From Sulfurimonas sp. SAG-AH-194-I05 (GTDB lineage: Bacteria; Campylobacterota; Campylobacteria; Campylobacterales; Sulfurimonadaceae), in assembly GCF_029215955.1 (NCBI RefSeq), contig NZ_JAEMVA010000006.1, positions 1-64,000 of the forward strand: DNA of 64,000 bases, in the 5' to 3' direction. Each line of letters begins with the position of its first letter. Position 1 is the first letter of the stretch. Position numbers and translations under genes: made by a program. Under the pieces are notes generated by a model. That model did not search any database. It was not told the DNA's origin and saw only the letters and a program-made list of their open reading frames with translations. Of the stretch, positions 46,111 through 54,639 are shown one piece after another.

Positions 46111-47318
46111 CTCATGGTAGCATCTTCCTTAATTTTAACAATCCACATTTTTGATTCTTGAGAATTTTCATTTGTAGTTATTCCAACAACTGCAGCTTTA
46201 GAAGTATTTAAAATACTAACTGCATTGAACATATCTCTATTTTCCCCTCCATAATGTTGTTGATGTAGCATATTAAACTCACTATCTATAATCATTACAA
46301 GAGCATCTGTATTATACATGTCTTGAACATAACCCACACCTATAATATTTCTATTTGAATATTCTTTTATATCTTTAAGTACACTTGAATAGGAGGTGTA
46401 AATTTCTTTATCGAGTAATATATCTTGCTGTAGATTGAATTTTATGAGGCGTATTTGTTCTTTGTTGAGTTCATTCTTTTGTGTGAGTGCAATTACAAAG
46501 GAATTGTCTCTTAGTTTTATTATTTTATATGCTTTGAGTTTATTCGTTCTTTCTATAGTATGTAGCCATAATTTATTTCCATTCTCTCCAAGACGCATGA
46601 TGGTTATTTTACTTGAATTTTTCGTTAAAGTAGTTGCGAGTATAATCAAAGAACCATCATCTGCTTCAACTGCGTCTATACCTTGGTCATCATCGCTTGT
46701 ACCAAATTTTTTATTCCAAAGTATTTTGCCATTTTTGTTTAAGCGTATGATGTACGTGTCGTTACCACCTAATCCGCTTTGAAATAAGTCGTCACTAGGG
46801 TACCTTGATGTTTTAGAGTACCCTATACAAAGTAAACCACCGTCTTTGAGTAGGCTTAATTTAGTAAGAGTATTGTTATTCTTCGTACCAAGTTCTTTTG
46901 TAAATATACTTGTACCTTTAGCATCGAGTTTTTGTATAATAAATGTACCATTAATAGAATTACCTCCAATATAGTAGCCATCGTTAGGAGTCTTTAAAAC
47001 TGAAACAGCTTCTTTAAAATTTGCTAGCGTAGTAGTACGCTCATCTCGTATACTACCATTAGGATGAAGTGAAATTAAGTACATTCGAGGACCATAAAAT
47101 TTTGATCTTTGACTAAGGTAATCAAATGCATTGGTATAAGAAGAGGTGTCAATACCTTGATTCTCAATTACATTTGAAAATCCTATAGCACTCAGTGACC
47201 TGTCATAGTTTTGTGTAATGTCAAAGAGAGCACTATTAAACTCTTTGTTGATTGTAATGGAAAAGTCTTTTGACAGAAGAAGTTGTATGCTTAATAAGAG
47301 TAGTATTATATATTTCAT
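46104..47318 (-). CDS. exported propeller-like repeat protein
   Basis: A 404-residue protein with a signal sequence (YIILLLLSIQLLLS, cut at about 16-17). The body repeats units of about 45-50 residues with the pattern hydrophobic-xx-L/I-x-x-x-G-x-x-L/I-W/F...K-x-F/L-G, for example IIRLNKNGKILWNKKFGTSDDD and IMRLGENGNKLWLHTI. Such units build PQQ-like or delta-60-type beta-propellers. Function is unknown; secreted propellers often act in envelope protein interactions. It is a single gene convergent to the small exported protein. Confidence 0.7.
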   Translation of the reverse strand: MKYIILLLLSIQLLLSKDFSITINKEFNSALFDITQNYDRSLSAIGFSNVIENQGIDTSSYTNAFDYLSQRSKFYGPRMYLISLHPNGSIRDERTTTLANFKEAVSVLKTPNDGYYIGGNSINGTFIIQKLDAKGTSIFTKELGTKNNNTLTKLSLLKDGGLLCIGYSKTSRYPSDDLFQSGLGGNDTYIIRLNKNGKILWNKKFGTSDDDQGIDAVEADDGSLIILATTLTKNSSKITIMRLGENGNKLWLHTIERTNKLKAYKIIKLRDNSFVIALTQKNELNKEQIRLIKFNLQQDILLDKEIYTSYSSVLKDIKEYSNRNIIGVGYVQDMYNTDALVMIIDSEFNMLHQQHYGGENRDMFNAVSILNTSKAAVVGITTNENSQESKMWIVKIKEDATMSK

Positions 47319-47438
47319 AGTTGAATAAAAGCAAAAAATATTCCTTTGTCTTAGCGTATAAACTTAAAAGATAAAATGAGGTTATTTAAGTTAATTTTGT
47401 TATACTTACTTGATTAAAATAAAAAAACAGGAGCTATA

Positions 47439-47666
47439 ATGGCACTTATAGATGATATTAAAGAAGTAGTAGTTGAGCAATTAAGCGTAAATGCAGATGA
47501 AGTAAAAAATGATGCAAAATTTGTTGAAGATTTAGGTGCTGATAGCCTAGATGTTGTTGAATTAGTAATGGCTCTTGAAGAGAAATTTGATATCGAAATC
47601 CCTGATGATGAAGCAGAGAAAATTCAAACACTTAACGACGTAGTTACATATATCGAAAGTAAGTAG
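47439..47666 (+). CDS. acpP: acyl carrier protein
   Basis: A 75-residue acidic carrier for fatty acid synthesis. S36 in [16 protein letters not shown] receives the phosphopantetheine arm. CAGGAGC lies 8 bases before the ATG; TATACT about 33 bases upstream is a likely -10. fabF follows after 131 bases and accA after that, the usual cluster in this phylum. Fully typical. Confidence 0.97.
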   Translation: MALIDDIKEVVVEQLSVNADEVKNDAKFVEDLGADSLDVVELVMALEEKFDIEIPDDEAEKIQTLNDVVTYIESK

Positions 47667-47797
47667 TATCGTAAATAATAACGATAAAAAGTAGTTTTAT
47701 AACATTTTTAACTGAGTGTATTCTCGGTTAAAATATTTTTAGTAGTTAGTTTATAACTAGTTTTTAAAAGTATTTCATATTTTAGGGAGAAAGTTTA

Positions 47798-49021
47798 ATG
47801 AGAAGAGTAGTAGTAACTGGTCTAGGAATGATTAATTCTGTTGGTAACGACAAAGAAACATCATTCAAAGCAATATGTGATGGTGAGTGTGGAATAGATA
47901 CAATTACAATTTTTGATCCTGAGAATTATAGTGTTAAAATTGCTGGTGAAGTCAAAGATTTTGACCCTAAAACAGTTATGGCACCAAAAGAAGTAAAAAA
48001 AGCTGATAGATTTATTCATTTAGGACTTAAGGCTGCGCAAGAAGCGATGTCTGATGCAAACTTTTCTGATAATGACACGATTGACATGACGCGTTTTGGT
48101 ATCAGCGCTGGTTCTGGAATTGGTGGTCTACCTTCAATTGAAAAGAACTCAAATATTTTAAAAGAAAGAGGGCCAAGAAGAATTTCTCCTTTCTTTATTC
48201 CTGGAGCATTAGTCAATATGCTTGGTGGATTTGTTTCCATAGAGCATGGAACACAAGGACCAAACCTTTCAAGTGTTACAGCATGTGCAGCTGGTACACA
48301 TGCTATTAGTGAAGCGTGTAAAACTATTATGTGTAATGGTGCTGAGAGAATGTTAGTTGTATCTGCAGAATCTGCAATTACAGGTGTTGGAATCGGTGGA
48401 TTCGCTGCTATGAAAGCATTATCAACAAATAATGAAAATCCAAAAGGTGCTTCTCGTCCTTTTGATGCAAACCGTGATGGATTTGTAATGGGTGAGGGTG
48501 CAGCAGCTCTTGTTTTAGAGGACTATGACAGTGCAAAAGAACGTGGTGCTAGAATTTATGGTGAAATTATAGGTTTTGGTGAATCTGGTGATGCAAATCA
48601 TATTACAACACCTTCTCTTGATGGTCCTTCTCGTGCAATGAAAGCAGCATATAAAATGGCAGGTGAGCCTACAATTGATTACGTTAATGCGCATGGTACA
48701 TCTACGCCAATTAATGATAAAAATGAAACAGCAGCCGTAAAAGACTTACTAGGTGGTAAAGAAAAATGTCCTCCAATGAGTTCTATTAAAGGACAAATTG
48801 GACATTGTCTCGGTGCTGCTGGTGGTATAGAAGCAGTTACGTGTTTAATGGCAATGCGAGATGGGATTATTCCTCCAACGATTAATTACGAGACGGAAGA
48901 TGAGAATTGTGATTTAGATTATGTTTCAAATGGTTCACGTAAAGCTGACTTAAATGTTTGTATGAGTAATTCATTTGGCTTCGGTGGCACAAATGGTGTT
49001 CTTATCTTTAAAAAAATCTAA
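47798..49021 (+). CDS. fabF: 3-oxoacyl-[acyl-carrier-protein] synthase II
   Basis: Elongating condensing enzyme of 407 residues. C163 (VTACAAGTH) is the acyl-accepting nucleophile; the two histidines are in NAHGTSTP and IGHCLGAAGG; the C terminus has SNSFGFGGTNGVLIF. GGGAGAAAG precedes the ATG. It is 13 bases before accA, so elongation and malonyl-CoA supply are co-expressed. Confidence 0.97.
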   Translation: MRRVVVTGLGMINSVGNDKETSFKAICDGECGIDTITIFDPENYSVKIAGEVKDFDPKTVMAPKEVKKADRFIHLGLKAAQEAMSDANFSDNDTIDMTRFGISAGSGIGGLPSIEKNSNILKERGPRRISPFFIPGALVNMLGGFVSIEHGTQGPNLSSVTACAAGTHAISEACKTIMCNGAERMLVVSAESAITGVGIGGFAAMKALSTNNENPKGASRPFDANRDGFVMGEGAAALVLEDYDSAKERGARIYGEIIGFGESGDANHITTPSLDGPSRAMKAAYKMAGEPTIDYVNAHGTSTPINDKNETAAVKDLLGGKEKCPPMSSIKGQIGHCLGAAGGIEAVTCLMAMRDGIIPPTINYETEDENCDLDYVSNGSRKADLNVCMSNSFGFGGTNGVLIFKKI

Positions 49022-49034
49022 ATAAGGATTTACT

Positions 49035-49970
49035 TTGGCTGTTTATTTAGACTTTGAACAAAAGATAAAAGCGATTCAAGAAAATATCATTTCTGCGCAA
49101 GTACGCCATGATGAAAGTGAAGTAAAAAAATATCAAGAAGAATTAGATAAAGAAGTATCAAATACTTATGGTAATTTAACTGATTTTCAAAAACTACAAC
49201 TTGCACGACATTTAGATAGACCGTATGCACTTGATTATGTTAATTTAATTATGCATGATAAGTATGAAATTCATGGCGATAGACATTTTCGTGATGATGA
49301 AGCTATTATTTGCTATATGGGTTATATTGGTGATGAGAAAGTTATTGTCATCGGTGAACAAAAAGGATATGGAACAAAAAATAAAATACGAAGAAACTTT
49401 GGTATGCCACATCCTGAAGGATATAGAAAAGCTCTTCGTGCAGCTAAAATGGCTGAAAAATTTAATATTCCTCTTTTAATGTTGATAGATACACCGGGTG
49501 CATACCCAGGTCTAGGAGCAGAGGAAAGAAATCAATCTGAAGCGATTGCTAGAAACTTACTTGAGCTTGCTGAACTTGATACACAGACTGTATCTATTGT
49601 CATAGGTGAGGGTGGTTCAGGTGGAGCATTAGCTATTGGTGTAGCCGATAGATTTGCTATGATGCGATATTCTGTATTTAGCGTAATCTCTCCAGAGGGC
49701 TGTTCAGCAATTCTTTGGAATGATCCTAAAAAAGTAGAAGCAGCTACAAATGCTATGAAAATTACGAGTCAAGATTTAAAGGAACTAGGTTTAATTGATG
49801 ACATTCTTGCTGAGCCATTAATTGGGGCACATAGAGATAGAGATACGAGTGCGAATGCTATTAAAGAGTATTTTCTTTCTCAGGTAAAAGAGCTTAGAGA
49901 AATGGGTACGGAGAAACGTATGCAAGATCGTTATACAAAACTTACATCAGTTGGAGCATACGCAGAATAA
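49035..49970 (+). CDS. accA: acetyl-CoA carboxylase carboxyltransferase subunit alpha
   Basis: Alpha subunit (311 residues) of the carboxyltransferase that makes malonyl-CoA. [39 protein letters not shown] and [17 protein letters not shown] are the family signatures. The start is TTG at 49035 giving [20 protein letters not shown] lies before it, and no in-frame ATG is close. accD is elsewhere. The stop codon lies inside a hairpin shared with the convergent exonuclease gene. Confidence 0.95.
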   Translation: MAVYLDFEQKIKAIQENIISAQVRHDESEVKKYQEELDKEVSNTYGNLTDFQKLQLARHLDRPYALDYVNLIMHDKYEIHGDRHFRDDEAIICYMGYIGDEKVIVIGEQKGYGTKNKIRRNFGMPHPEGYRKALRAAKMAEKFNIPLLMLIDTPGAYPGLGAEERNQSEAIARNLLELAELDTQTVSIVIGEGGSGGALAIGVADRFAMMRYSVFSVISPEGCSAILWNDPKKVEAATNAMKITSQDLKELGLIDDILAEPLIGAHRDRDTSANAIKEYFLSQVKELREMGTEKRMQDRYTKLTSVGAYAE

Positions 49971-49982
49971 GATTTTATTCTG
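49963..49982 (+). terminator. hairpin terminator embedding both convergent stop codons
   Basis: CAGAATAA and TTATTCTG form a perfect 8-bp stem with a GATT loop, followed by TTTTCT. The left arm holds the accA stop and the right arm the complement of the exonuclease stop; only 4 bases separate the genes. Confidence 0.8.
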
Positions 49983-50826
49983 TTTTCTCCTCTGTTTCTT
50001 CTTTTAAAAATGGATCAAATTTTGGTCTTTTCTTTCTCTTTGCAATTTTAGAAAATTTTATTAAATCTTCTACATTATTTATATTTTCATCCATTGATTC
50101 GAGTGATAATTTAAATAGGGCATATGTTGTGAGTACATCACTCATAGCCCTATGATGTGTTGCATTTGGGTTAAGGTTAAATGTTTTTTCTAAATAAGAA
50201 AGTCCATAACGATAAGAAACTAAACTTCTTTCAGCTAATGCAAGAGAACATAGGTTGCGATTTAAAAGTGGTTCTAATCCTATTTTTTCAAAAGAAAGTG
50301 AAATAAATCTATAGTCAAACTTTACATCATGTGCTATAAAAATAGCATCACCTAAAAAGAGTTTAAAATCATAAAGAACTTGCTTTAAATTTGGTGCATC
50401 TTTTGTATCATCTACTGTAATACCTGTAATTTTTATAATATGCTCATTTATCTCTGAGCACTTTACCAGTGATTCAAATCGTTCTGTAATCTTTCCATAT
50501 TTTATTTTTACACCAGCAATTTCAATGATTTGATGTTCTTCAATCTTTGAACCATTCGTTTCAATATCGACAATACAGAACTCTGCTTTTTCTAATGGTA
50601 GAAATTTTGTATTAAAATAAAAGTATCCTTTGGATTTTACAATATCAAGACCTTGTGCTCTCCATAATTCGAGAGAATAGTCGAGACTATCATCTATTTG
50701 TGCTTTTAAAATTTCAAGGGGAAGTCCTCTTGTGGAGAGTCTTGAGATGCTTTTCTCATCGAGGGGAAAGTTATTCGCTAGCATTTGTAATAAAGCTTTG
50801 AACTTTTTGAATATCTTTCTTTCCAT
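49975..50826 (-). CDS. DnaQ-like DEDDh 3'-5' exonuclease
   Basis: A 283-residue exonuclease. After an N-terminal extension of about 80 residues, the DEDDh motifs are FCIVDIETNG (Exo I), IAHDVKFDYRF (Exo II) and HHRAMSDVLTTY (Exo III). This fits a polymerase III epsilon-type or RNase T-type proofreading nuclease; which one cannot be told by eye. The ATG at 50826 overlaps trpF by 56 bases. A later ATG at 50787 would shorten the overlap to 17 bases; neither has a clear ribosome site. It is last in the trpF-rpe group on the minus strand. Confidence 0.85.
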   Translation of the reverse strand: MERKIFKKFKALLQMLANNFPLDEKSISRLSTRGLPLEILKAQIDDSLDYSLELWRAQGLDIVKSKGYFYFNTKFLPLEKAEFCIVDIETNGSKIEEHQIIEIAGVKIKYGKITERFESLVKCSEINEHIIKITGITVDDTKDAPNLKQVLYDFKLFLGDAIFIAHDVKFDYRFISLSFEKIGLEPLLNRNLCSLALAERSLVSYRYGLSYLEKTFNLNPNATHHRAMSDVLTTYALFKLSLESMDENINNVEDLIKFSKIAKRKKRPKFDPFLKEETEEKTE

Positions 50827-51358
50827 GTGCTTTTTCTACACCACTACTAACATCAACGCCATAGAAACCGTATTGCTTTAACGCGGCTACATTGGTGTCA
50901 TCTAAACCACCAGCTAAAATTATTTTAGAATTATCTGTATCTTCAAACCATTCGATATTTATTCGCTTACCCTCTCCACCATAAGCTTCACAGTACGCAT
51001 CAACAAGTTTATATTCGTTTGGATACTTTAAAATATCTTCTTTTGATTTAGCACGAATTACCTTCACATGTGGAATTAAAAGATTTTGATAAAGTAAGTC
51101 ATCTGCATCAAAATGAAGTTGTGCTAGGGTTGCTCCAACTTCTTGACATGTGGTATTAATCGTTTTTGCATCTACATTGACAAATAAAGCTACTTTTTCT
51201 ACAAAAGGGGGAAGCTGTTGTATGATTTTTTTTGCATTTTCAATCGTAATATATCGAGGTGATTTTTTATAAAACACAAAACCTAATGCATCTGCTCCCG
51301 CGTTAATTGCAACAAGAGCATCTTCTATATTTGTTATACCACATATTTTTGTACGCAT
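50771..51358 (-). CDS. trpF: phosphoribosylanthranilate isomerase
   Basis: Third step of tryptophan synthesis, a TIM barrel of 195 residues. KICGIT at 4-9 carries the catalytic Cys; GADALGFVFYKKSPRYI follows; the phosphate-binding end is LAGGLDDTNV and GVDVSSGVE, with the catalytic Asp in the latter. It shares one base with the rpe stop upstream. It stands apart from other trp genes. Sequence and length are normal. Confidence 0.95.
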   Translation of the reverse strand: MRTKICGITNIEDALVAINAGADALGFVFYKKSPRYITIENAKKIIQQLPPFVEKVALFVNVDAKTINTTCQEVGATLAQLHFDADDLLYQNLLIPHVKVIRAKSKEDILKYPNEYKLVDAYCEAYGGEGKRINIEWFEDTDNSKIILAGGLDDTNVAALKQYGFYGVDVSSGVEKAHGKKDIQKVQSFITNASE

Positions 51359-51999
51359 TAAATTTGCAGACTTTGAATGGCTTGCGCTTTATCTTTATGT
51401 TTGAAAACATAACTACCTGCGACAACAACATCAACACCAGCATTTTTTAGAAGTTGTATATTTTTATCATTTACGCCGCCATCAACTTCAATAAGACAAT
51501 TCGGATTTATTTTATTTCGCATTTCGTTGAGTTTAAAAGCTTTGGGAATGACATTATCAATAAAACTTTGTCCTCCGAAACCAGGATTCACACTCATTAA
51601 AAGGACCATGTCTAAGTCTTTTAGCAGGTACTCTACAGCCTCGGGTGGCGTATGTGGGTTAAGAACAATGGCAGGTTTGATTCCAAGAGAACGAATTTTT
51701 TGAATAAGTCTATGCGGATGCTTTTCCTCTTCAATATGAAAAGATATATAGTGAGGTTTTAATGGAGCAAAGAGTTCAACAAAAAAAGTATTATTCTCAA
51801 CCATTAAATGAATGTCAAGAGGCTTTGTAGCAGCTTTTGCAATAGCAGAGACTACAACAGGTCCAATAGTTAGATTTGGAACAAAATGTCCATCCATAAC
51901 ATCTACATGAACTAAATCGCAACCACTGTTACAAATTTCTTCAACATCACGTTGAAGGTTTCCAAAATCAGCACTAAGAACACTTGGGGCTACGAGCAT
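51358..51999 (-). CDS. rpe: ribulose-phosphate 3-epimerase
   Basis: Interconverts ribulose-5-phosphate and xylulose-5-phosphate in the pentose phosphate path. The 213-residue TIM barrel shows APSVLSADFGNL, VHVDVMDGHFVPNLTIG (metal His and Asp), HLMVENN, MSVNPGFGGQSF and EVDGGVN. ATG at 51999 is preceded by AGAGGTGATTTT. It leads the rpe-trpF-exonuclease run, each overlapping the next. Confidence 0.97.
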   Translation of the reverse strand: MLVAPSVLSADFGNLQRDVEEICNSGCDLVHVDVMDGHFVPNLTIGPVVVSAIAKAATKPLDIHLMVENNTFFVELFAPLKPHYISFHIEEEKHPHRLIQKIRSLGIKPAIVLNPHTPPEAVEYLLKDLDMVLLMSVNPGFGGQSFIDNVIPKAFKLNEMRNKINPNCLIEVDGGVNDKNIQLLKNAGVDVVVAGSYVFKHKDKAQAIQSLQI

Positions 52000-52047
52000 A
52001 AAATCACCTCTTTTTATTAATTATGAAAGTATACTATGGAGAGACTT

Positions 52048-53442
52048 TTATCTAGTTAAGAAGAATATAAATTTGTCATCATCAAAGGTAAGGTCAACTT
52101 GTACACCTTTTCTATCTTTAGCCACTTCAAGTAAGCTACTTACATCATTATATGTTCTTGGAAGAGTAATGGTTACCTTAATGTTATTATCTGCTAAAAG
52201 TGTTTTTACTTTACCCCCAACAATATTTACAAGTTCTGCGAGAGTATCGAGGATAAGTTCTTCATCATCAGTTTCTTCTCCAATGAGGAGTTGACAAGCT
52301 TTCTTCGCTATGTCTTTTGGAAATACTAAAATTACCATTCCGTCCATATCACCATAATAACCTATGGAGCTAGCTATTTTATCTGTATGATCCTCTATGT
52401 TTATTTGACTCACATTTACAGCATTTTTTATAGCCTTTGCGTTTGTCATCATCTCTATGGTTGCAGCAGTTGCATCTATGAATTTTGGGAGTTCAGTGAT
52501 TGTCATTTTATTTATAACGCGTTTATTCTTTCCAGCAGCAGCACTGCTTGCTCCGAGTTCTGCTAGGAGGTCTTTATCTCCTAATATATTTTCCATATTA
52601 TCAAAAAACATTATTCCGGAGTCTTCCATATTTTCTTTAAAGGCAGTGGGGATTTTATCGAAGGTAAGTCCTACAAAACAAATGCTTGCATTATATTCTG
52701 CTCCAGAACTCGAAAGTTTTGCAAAGAAATTTAAAGCATGAACATTCATGCTAACTACTTTATACGCATCGAATATAAATAGTCTAAAGCCAACATTAAG
52801 AGAGTTGTTGTGGTAAGTAATATTGAAGGTATTACCAATATCCGCATCTAAAAATGAAGAAACAGTATAGATAATAGCATTCCCTGTGACTCGAGTGGCA
52901 ATATTGTGTCCCATTTCTCCAAGAAAAGTATCATGTATTATAACATCATAGGAAGTTTTTACTTTTTTCTTTGTGTTAAATTCTTCTTCAGTTTGCGCAA
53001 CTATAGGATTGTGTCCTCCATCATGAAGTTCTATTGCCATTGCTGATCGTTGTGATTTGTCATCATTGTAAAGGAGTACATTTAGGTTTGTTGTATCAAA
53101 ATTCGTACTAAAAAGTGATGCTATCTCAAGCGATGCAAAAAGTGAAAAATTGGTTTCTTTATGGTAGAAATTTTTAATAGCATTAAATTTTTTAAGATCA
53201 TAGTCACAAAAGCCAACAATTATACTTTGTTTTTCACGTACTTTAGCAAACATTTTTACAAATATATCAAGCCCATTTCGGTTAAAAAAGATAACTTTTT
53301 TTAGTGAAACAAGAACCATGTCCGCGTTTGTCTTTGTTGTTGCTTCTATGTCTTCTATTGTTAAAAAAGCACCGCCATTATTTCCATCGAGAAAACCTTG
53401 TGGCGAGAAAACGCCAATGCCATTTTTTACAACTGCTCTCAT
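52048..53442 (-). CDS. composite STAS / receiver-like / CheX-like protein
   Basis: A 464-residue protein with three recognisable blocks. Residues 1-115 look like a STAS-type fold (VLVSLKKVIFFNRNGLDIFVKMFAKVRE). Residues about 120-240 resemble a receiver, with an acid pair at D127-D128 and D171 in IIHDTFLG, but no convincing lysine. Residues about 320-464 are a CheX/CheC-like domain with the phosphatase signature E403-x-x-N406 in LAELVNIVGG. A role in dephosphorylating CheY-type regulators is inferred. The ATGA overlap with an HDOD protein upstream indicates coupled function. No other che genes flank it. Confidence 0.7.
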   Translation of the reverse strand: MRAVVKNGIGVFSPQGFLDGNNGGAFLTIEDIEATTKTNADMVLVSLKKVIFFNRNGLDIFVKMFAKVREKQSIIVGFCDYDLKKFNAIKNFYHKETNFSLFASLEIASLFSTNFDTTNLNVLLYNDDKSQRSAMAIELHDGGHNPIVAQTEEEFNTKKKVKTSYDVIIHDTFLGEMGHNIATRVTGNAIIYTVSSFLDADIGNTFNITYHNNSLNVGFRLFIFDAYKVVSMNVHALNFFAKLSSSGAEYNASICFVGLTFDKIPTAFKENMEDSGIMFFDNMENILGDKDLLAELGASSAAAGKNKRVINKMTITELPKFIDATAATIEMMTNAKAIKNAVNVSQINIEDHTDKIASSIGYYGDMDGMVILVFPKDIAKKACQLLIGEETDDEELILDTLAELVNIVGGKVKTLLADNNIKVTITLPRTYNDVSSLLEVAKDRKGVQVDLTFDDDKFIFFLTR

Positions 53443-54236
53443 AAAATTTCCATTACACGAATAAAGTCATCGTAAATATCACTTACATAGTCTAGTTGAA
53501 ATTCTATAAAATCATTGAGTCCAGCTTCCACATAAAGTGTTTGAGAAAGTTCGTAAAAAAGAAGTAGGTGCATCCATTTTCCTAATGTATTTAATTCTTG
53601 CTCTTCTATTGGTTTAAGACCAGATGCTGCGTGAATTATAGTTGCGATAGAATCTGGCATATTCCATTTCTCAGCTATTTTTTGACATATATCAAAAAGG
53701 TCTAGTCCACAAAGACGAGAAAGCACAGTATTTAAGTCAATATCGTGTACAGTTCTTAACAAGTCAACATCATCTTTCTTTTCACAAAACAAGGCTTCAG
53801 ATACAATAATGCTTGCAGGGAGAAGCGTTATAGCACTTTCGATAGTATTGTCTTTTATATTTAAATGTGCCAGTATCATTTTCCATTTAATAGATAGTCT
53901 TGCTTGTAAGTCCTGAAATGTAGAAGCTTGTAATTTAAATAATTCCCACTTGTCAGGTGAAAGCAGCGTCATCATATAGTTATAGACAGTTTGTTGTGCT
54001 GTACTAAGTCCTAAAATTCCAAAAATTTGTACAATATCTGTTACTTCATTTCTAAACCCGTAAATTGGCTTATTTACAATATTTTTCAAATATGAGCAAA
54101 GGGCTAAGTCTGTCTGCGCAATTTGCCCAGCCTTCGTTAGCTCACCTTTATTGAGAAGTATTATAGTTGCCTGTAAAGCCTTCGGTGCTGGTGGGATTTT
54201 TTCTATAAAGTCATTAATTTTATTCTTTGTTATCAA
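53439..54236 (-). CDS. HDOD-domain protein
   Basis: A 265-residue helical protein of the HDOD family (HD-related output domain without the metal-binding His-Asp pair). IPPAPKALQATIILLN, DLALCSYLKNIVNKPIYGF and VQIFGILGLSTAQQTVY cover the typical N-terminal half. HDOD proteins act as adaptors in signalling, motility and stress. It is translated into the composite CheX-like gene by a 4-base overlap. Its promoter region is the 191-base gap before rpmB (divergent). Confidence 0.82.
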   Translation of the reverse strand: MITKNKINDFIEKIPPAPKALQATIILLNKGELTKAGQIAQTDLALCSYLKNIVNKPIYGFRNEVTDIVQIFGILGLSTAQQTVYNYMMTLLSPDKWELFKLQASTFQDLQARLSIKWKMILAHLNIKDNTIESAITLLPASIIVSEALFCEKKDDVDLLRTVHDIDLNTVLSRLCGLDLFDICQKIAEKWNMPDSIATIIHAASGLKPIEEQELNTLGKWMHLLLFYELSQTLYVEAGLNDFIEFQLDYVSDIYDDFIRVMEIL

Positions 54237-54388
54237 TAAATTCTACTTATATATATGGATTTTTTATATTCTATCTATTAAATTATAAAAAGAAACTAAA
54301 AAGTGACTCAAATGTGATAGCATTTTCTTTTATGTACTTTAATAAGCATTTTTTTATACACTTAAGTTGTAGTTATGCTTTGTCTTGA

Positions 54389-54394
54389 TATAAT
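54389..54394 (+). promoter_or_regulatory. -10 element of the rpmB operon
   Basis: TATAAT preceded by TTGA, 33 bases before the rpmB ATG. The 191-base gap between the HDOD gene and rpmB holds nothing else I can identify. Confidence 0.6.
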
Positions 54395-54427
54395 TCGCAA
54401 CTTTAAAACCTATAAAAGGAGTTTCAG

Positions 54428-54616
54428 ATGGCAAGAAGATGTGCTATTAGTGGCAAAGGCCCTATGAGTGGAAACAATGTTTCTCATGCAAAAAATAGAA
54501 CAAAACGTCGTTTTTTAGTTAACTTAAGAACTGTTCGTATTACTTTAGAAGACGGTACTACTAAGAAAATTAAAATTTCTGCAAAAGAATTAAGAACACT
54601 TAAGAAAAACTCTTAA
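54428..54616 (+). CDS. rpmB: 50S ribosomal protein L28
   Basis: A 62-residue ribosomal protein opening [21 protein letters not shown], with [13 protein letters not shown] and an all-basic tail. AAAGGAG lies 7 bases before the ATG. The following gene, a potassium channel, is also its neighbour in Helicobacter, so the order is conserved across the phylum. Confidence 0.97.
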   Translation: MARRCAISGKGPMSGNNVSHAKNRTKRRFLVNLRTVRITLEDGTTKKIKISAKELRTLKKNS

Positions 54617-54639
54617 GTCTTCTTAATTAGGAAATCACT

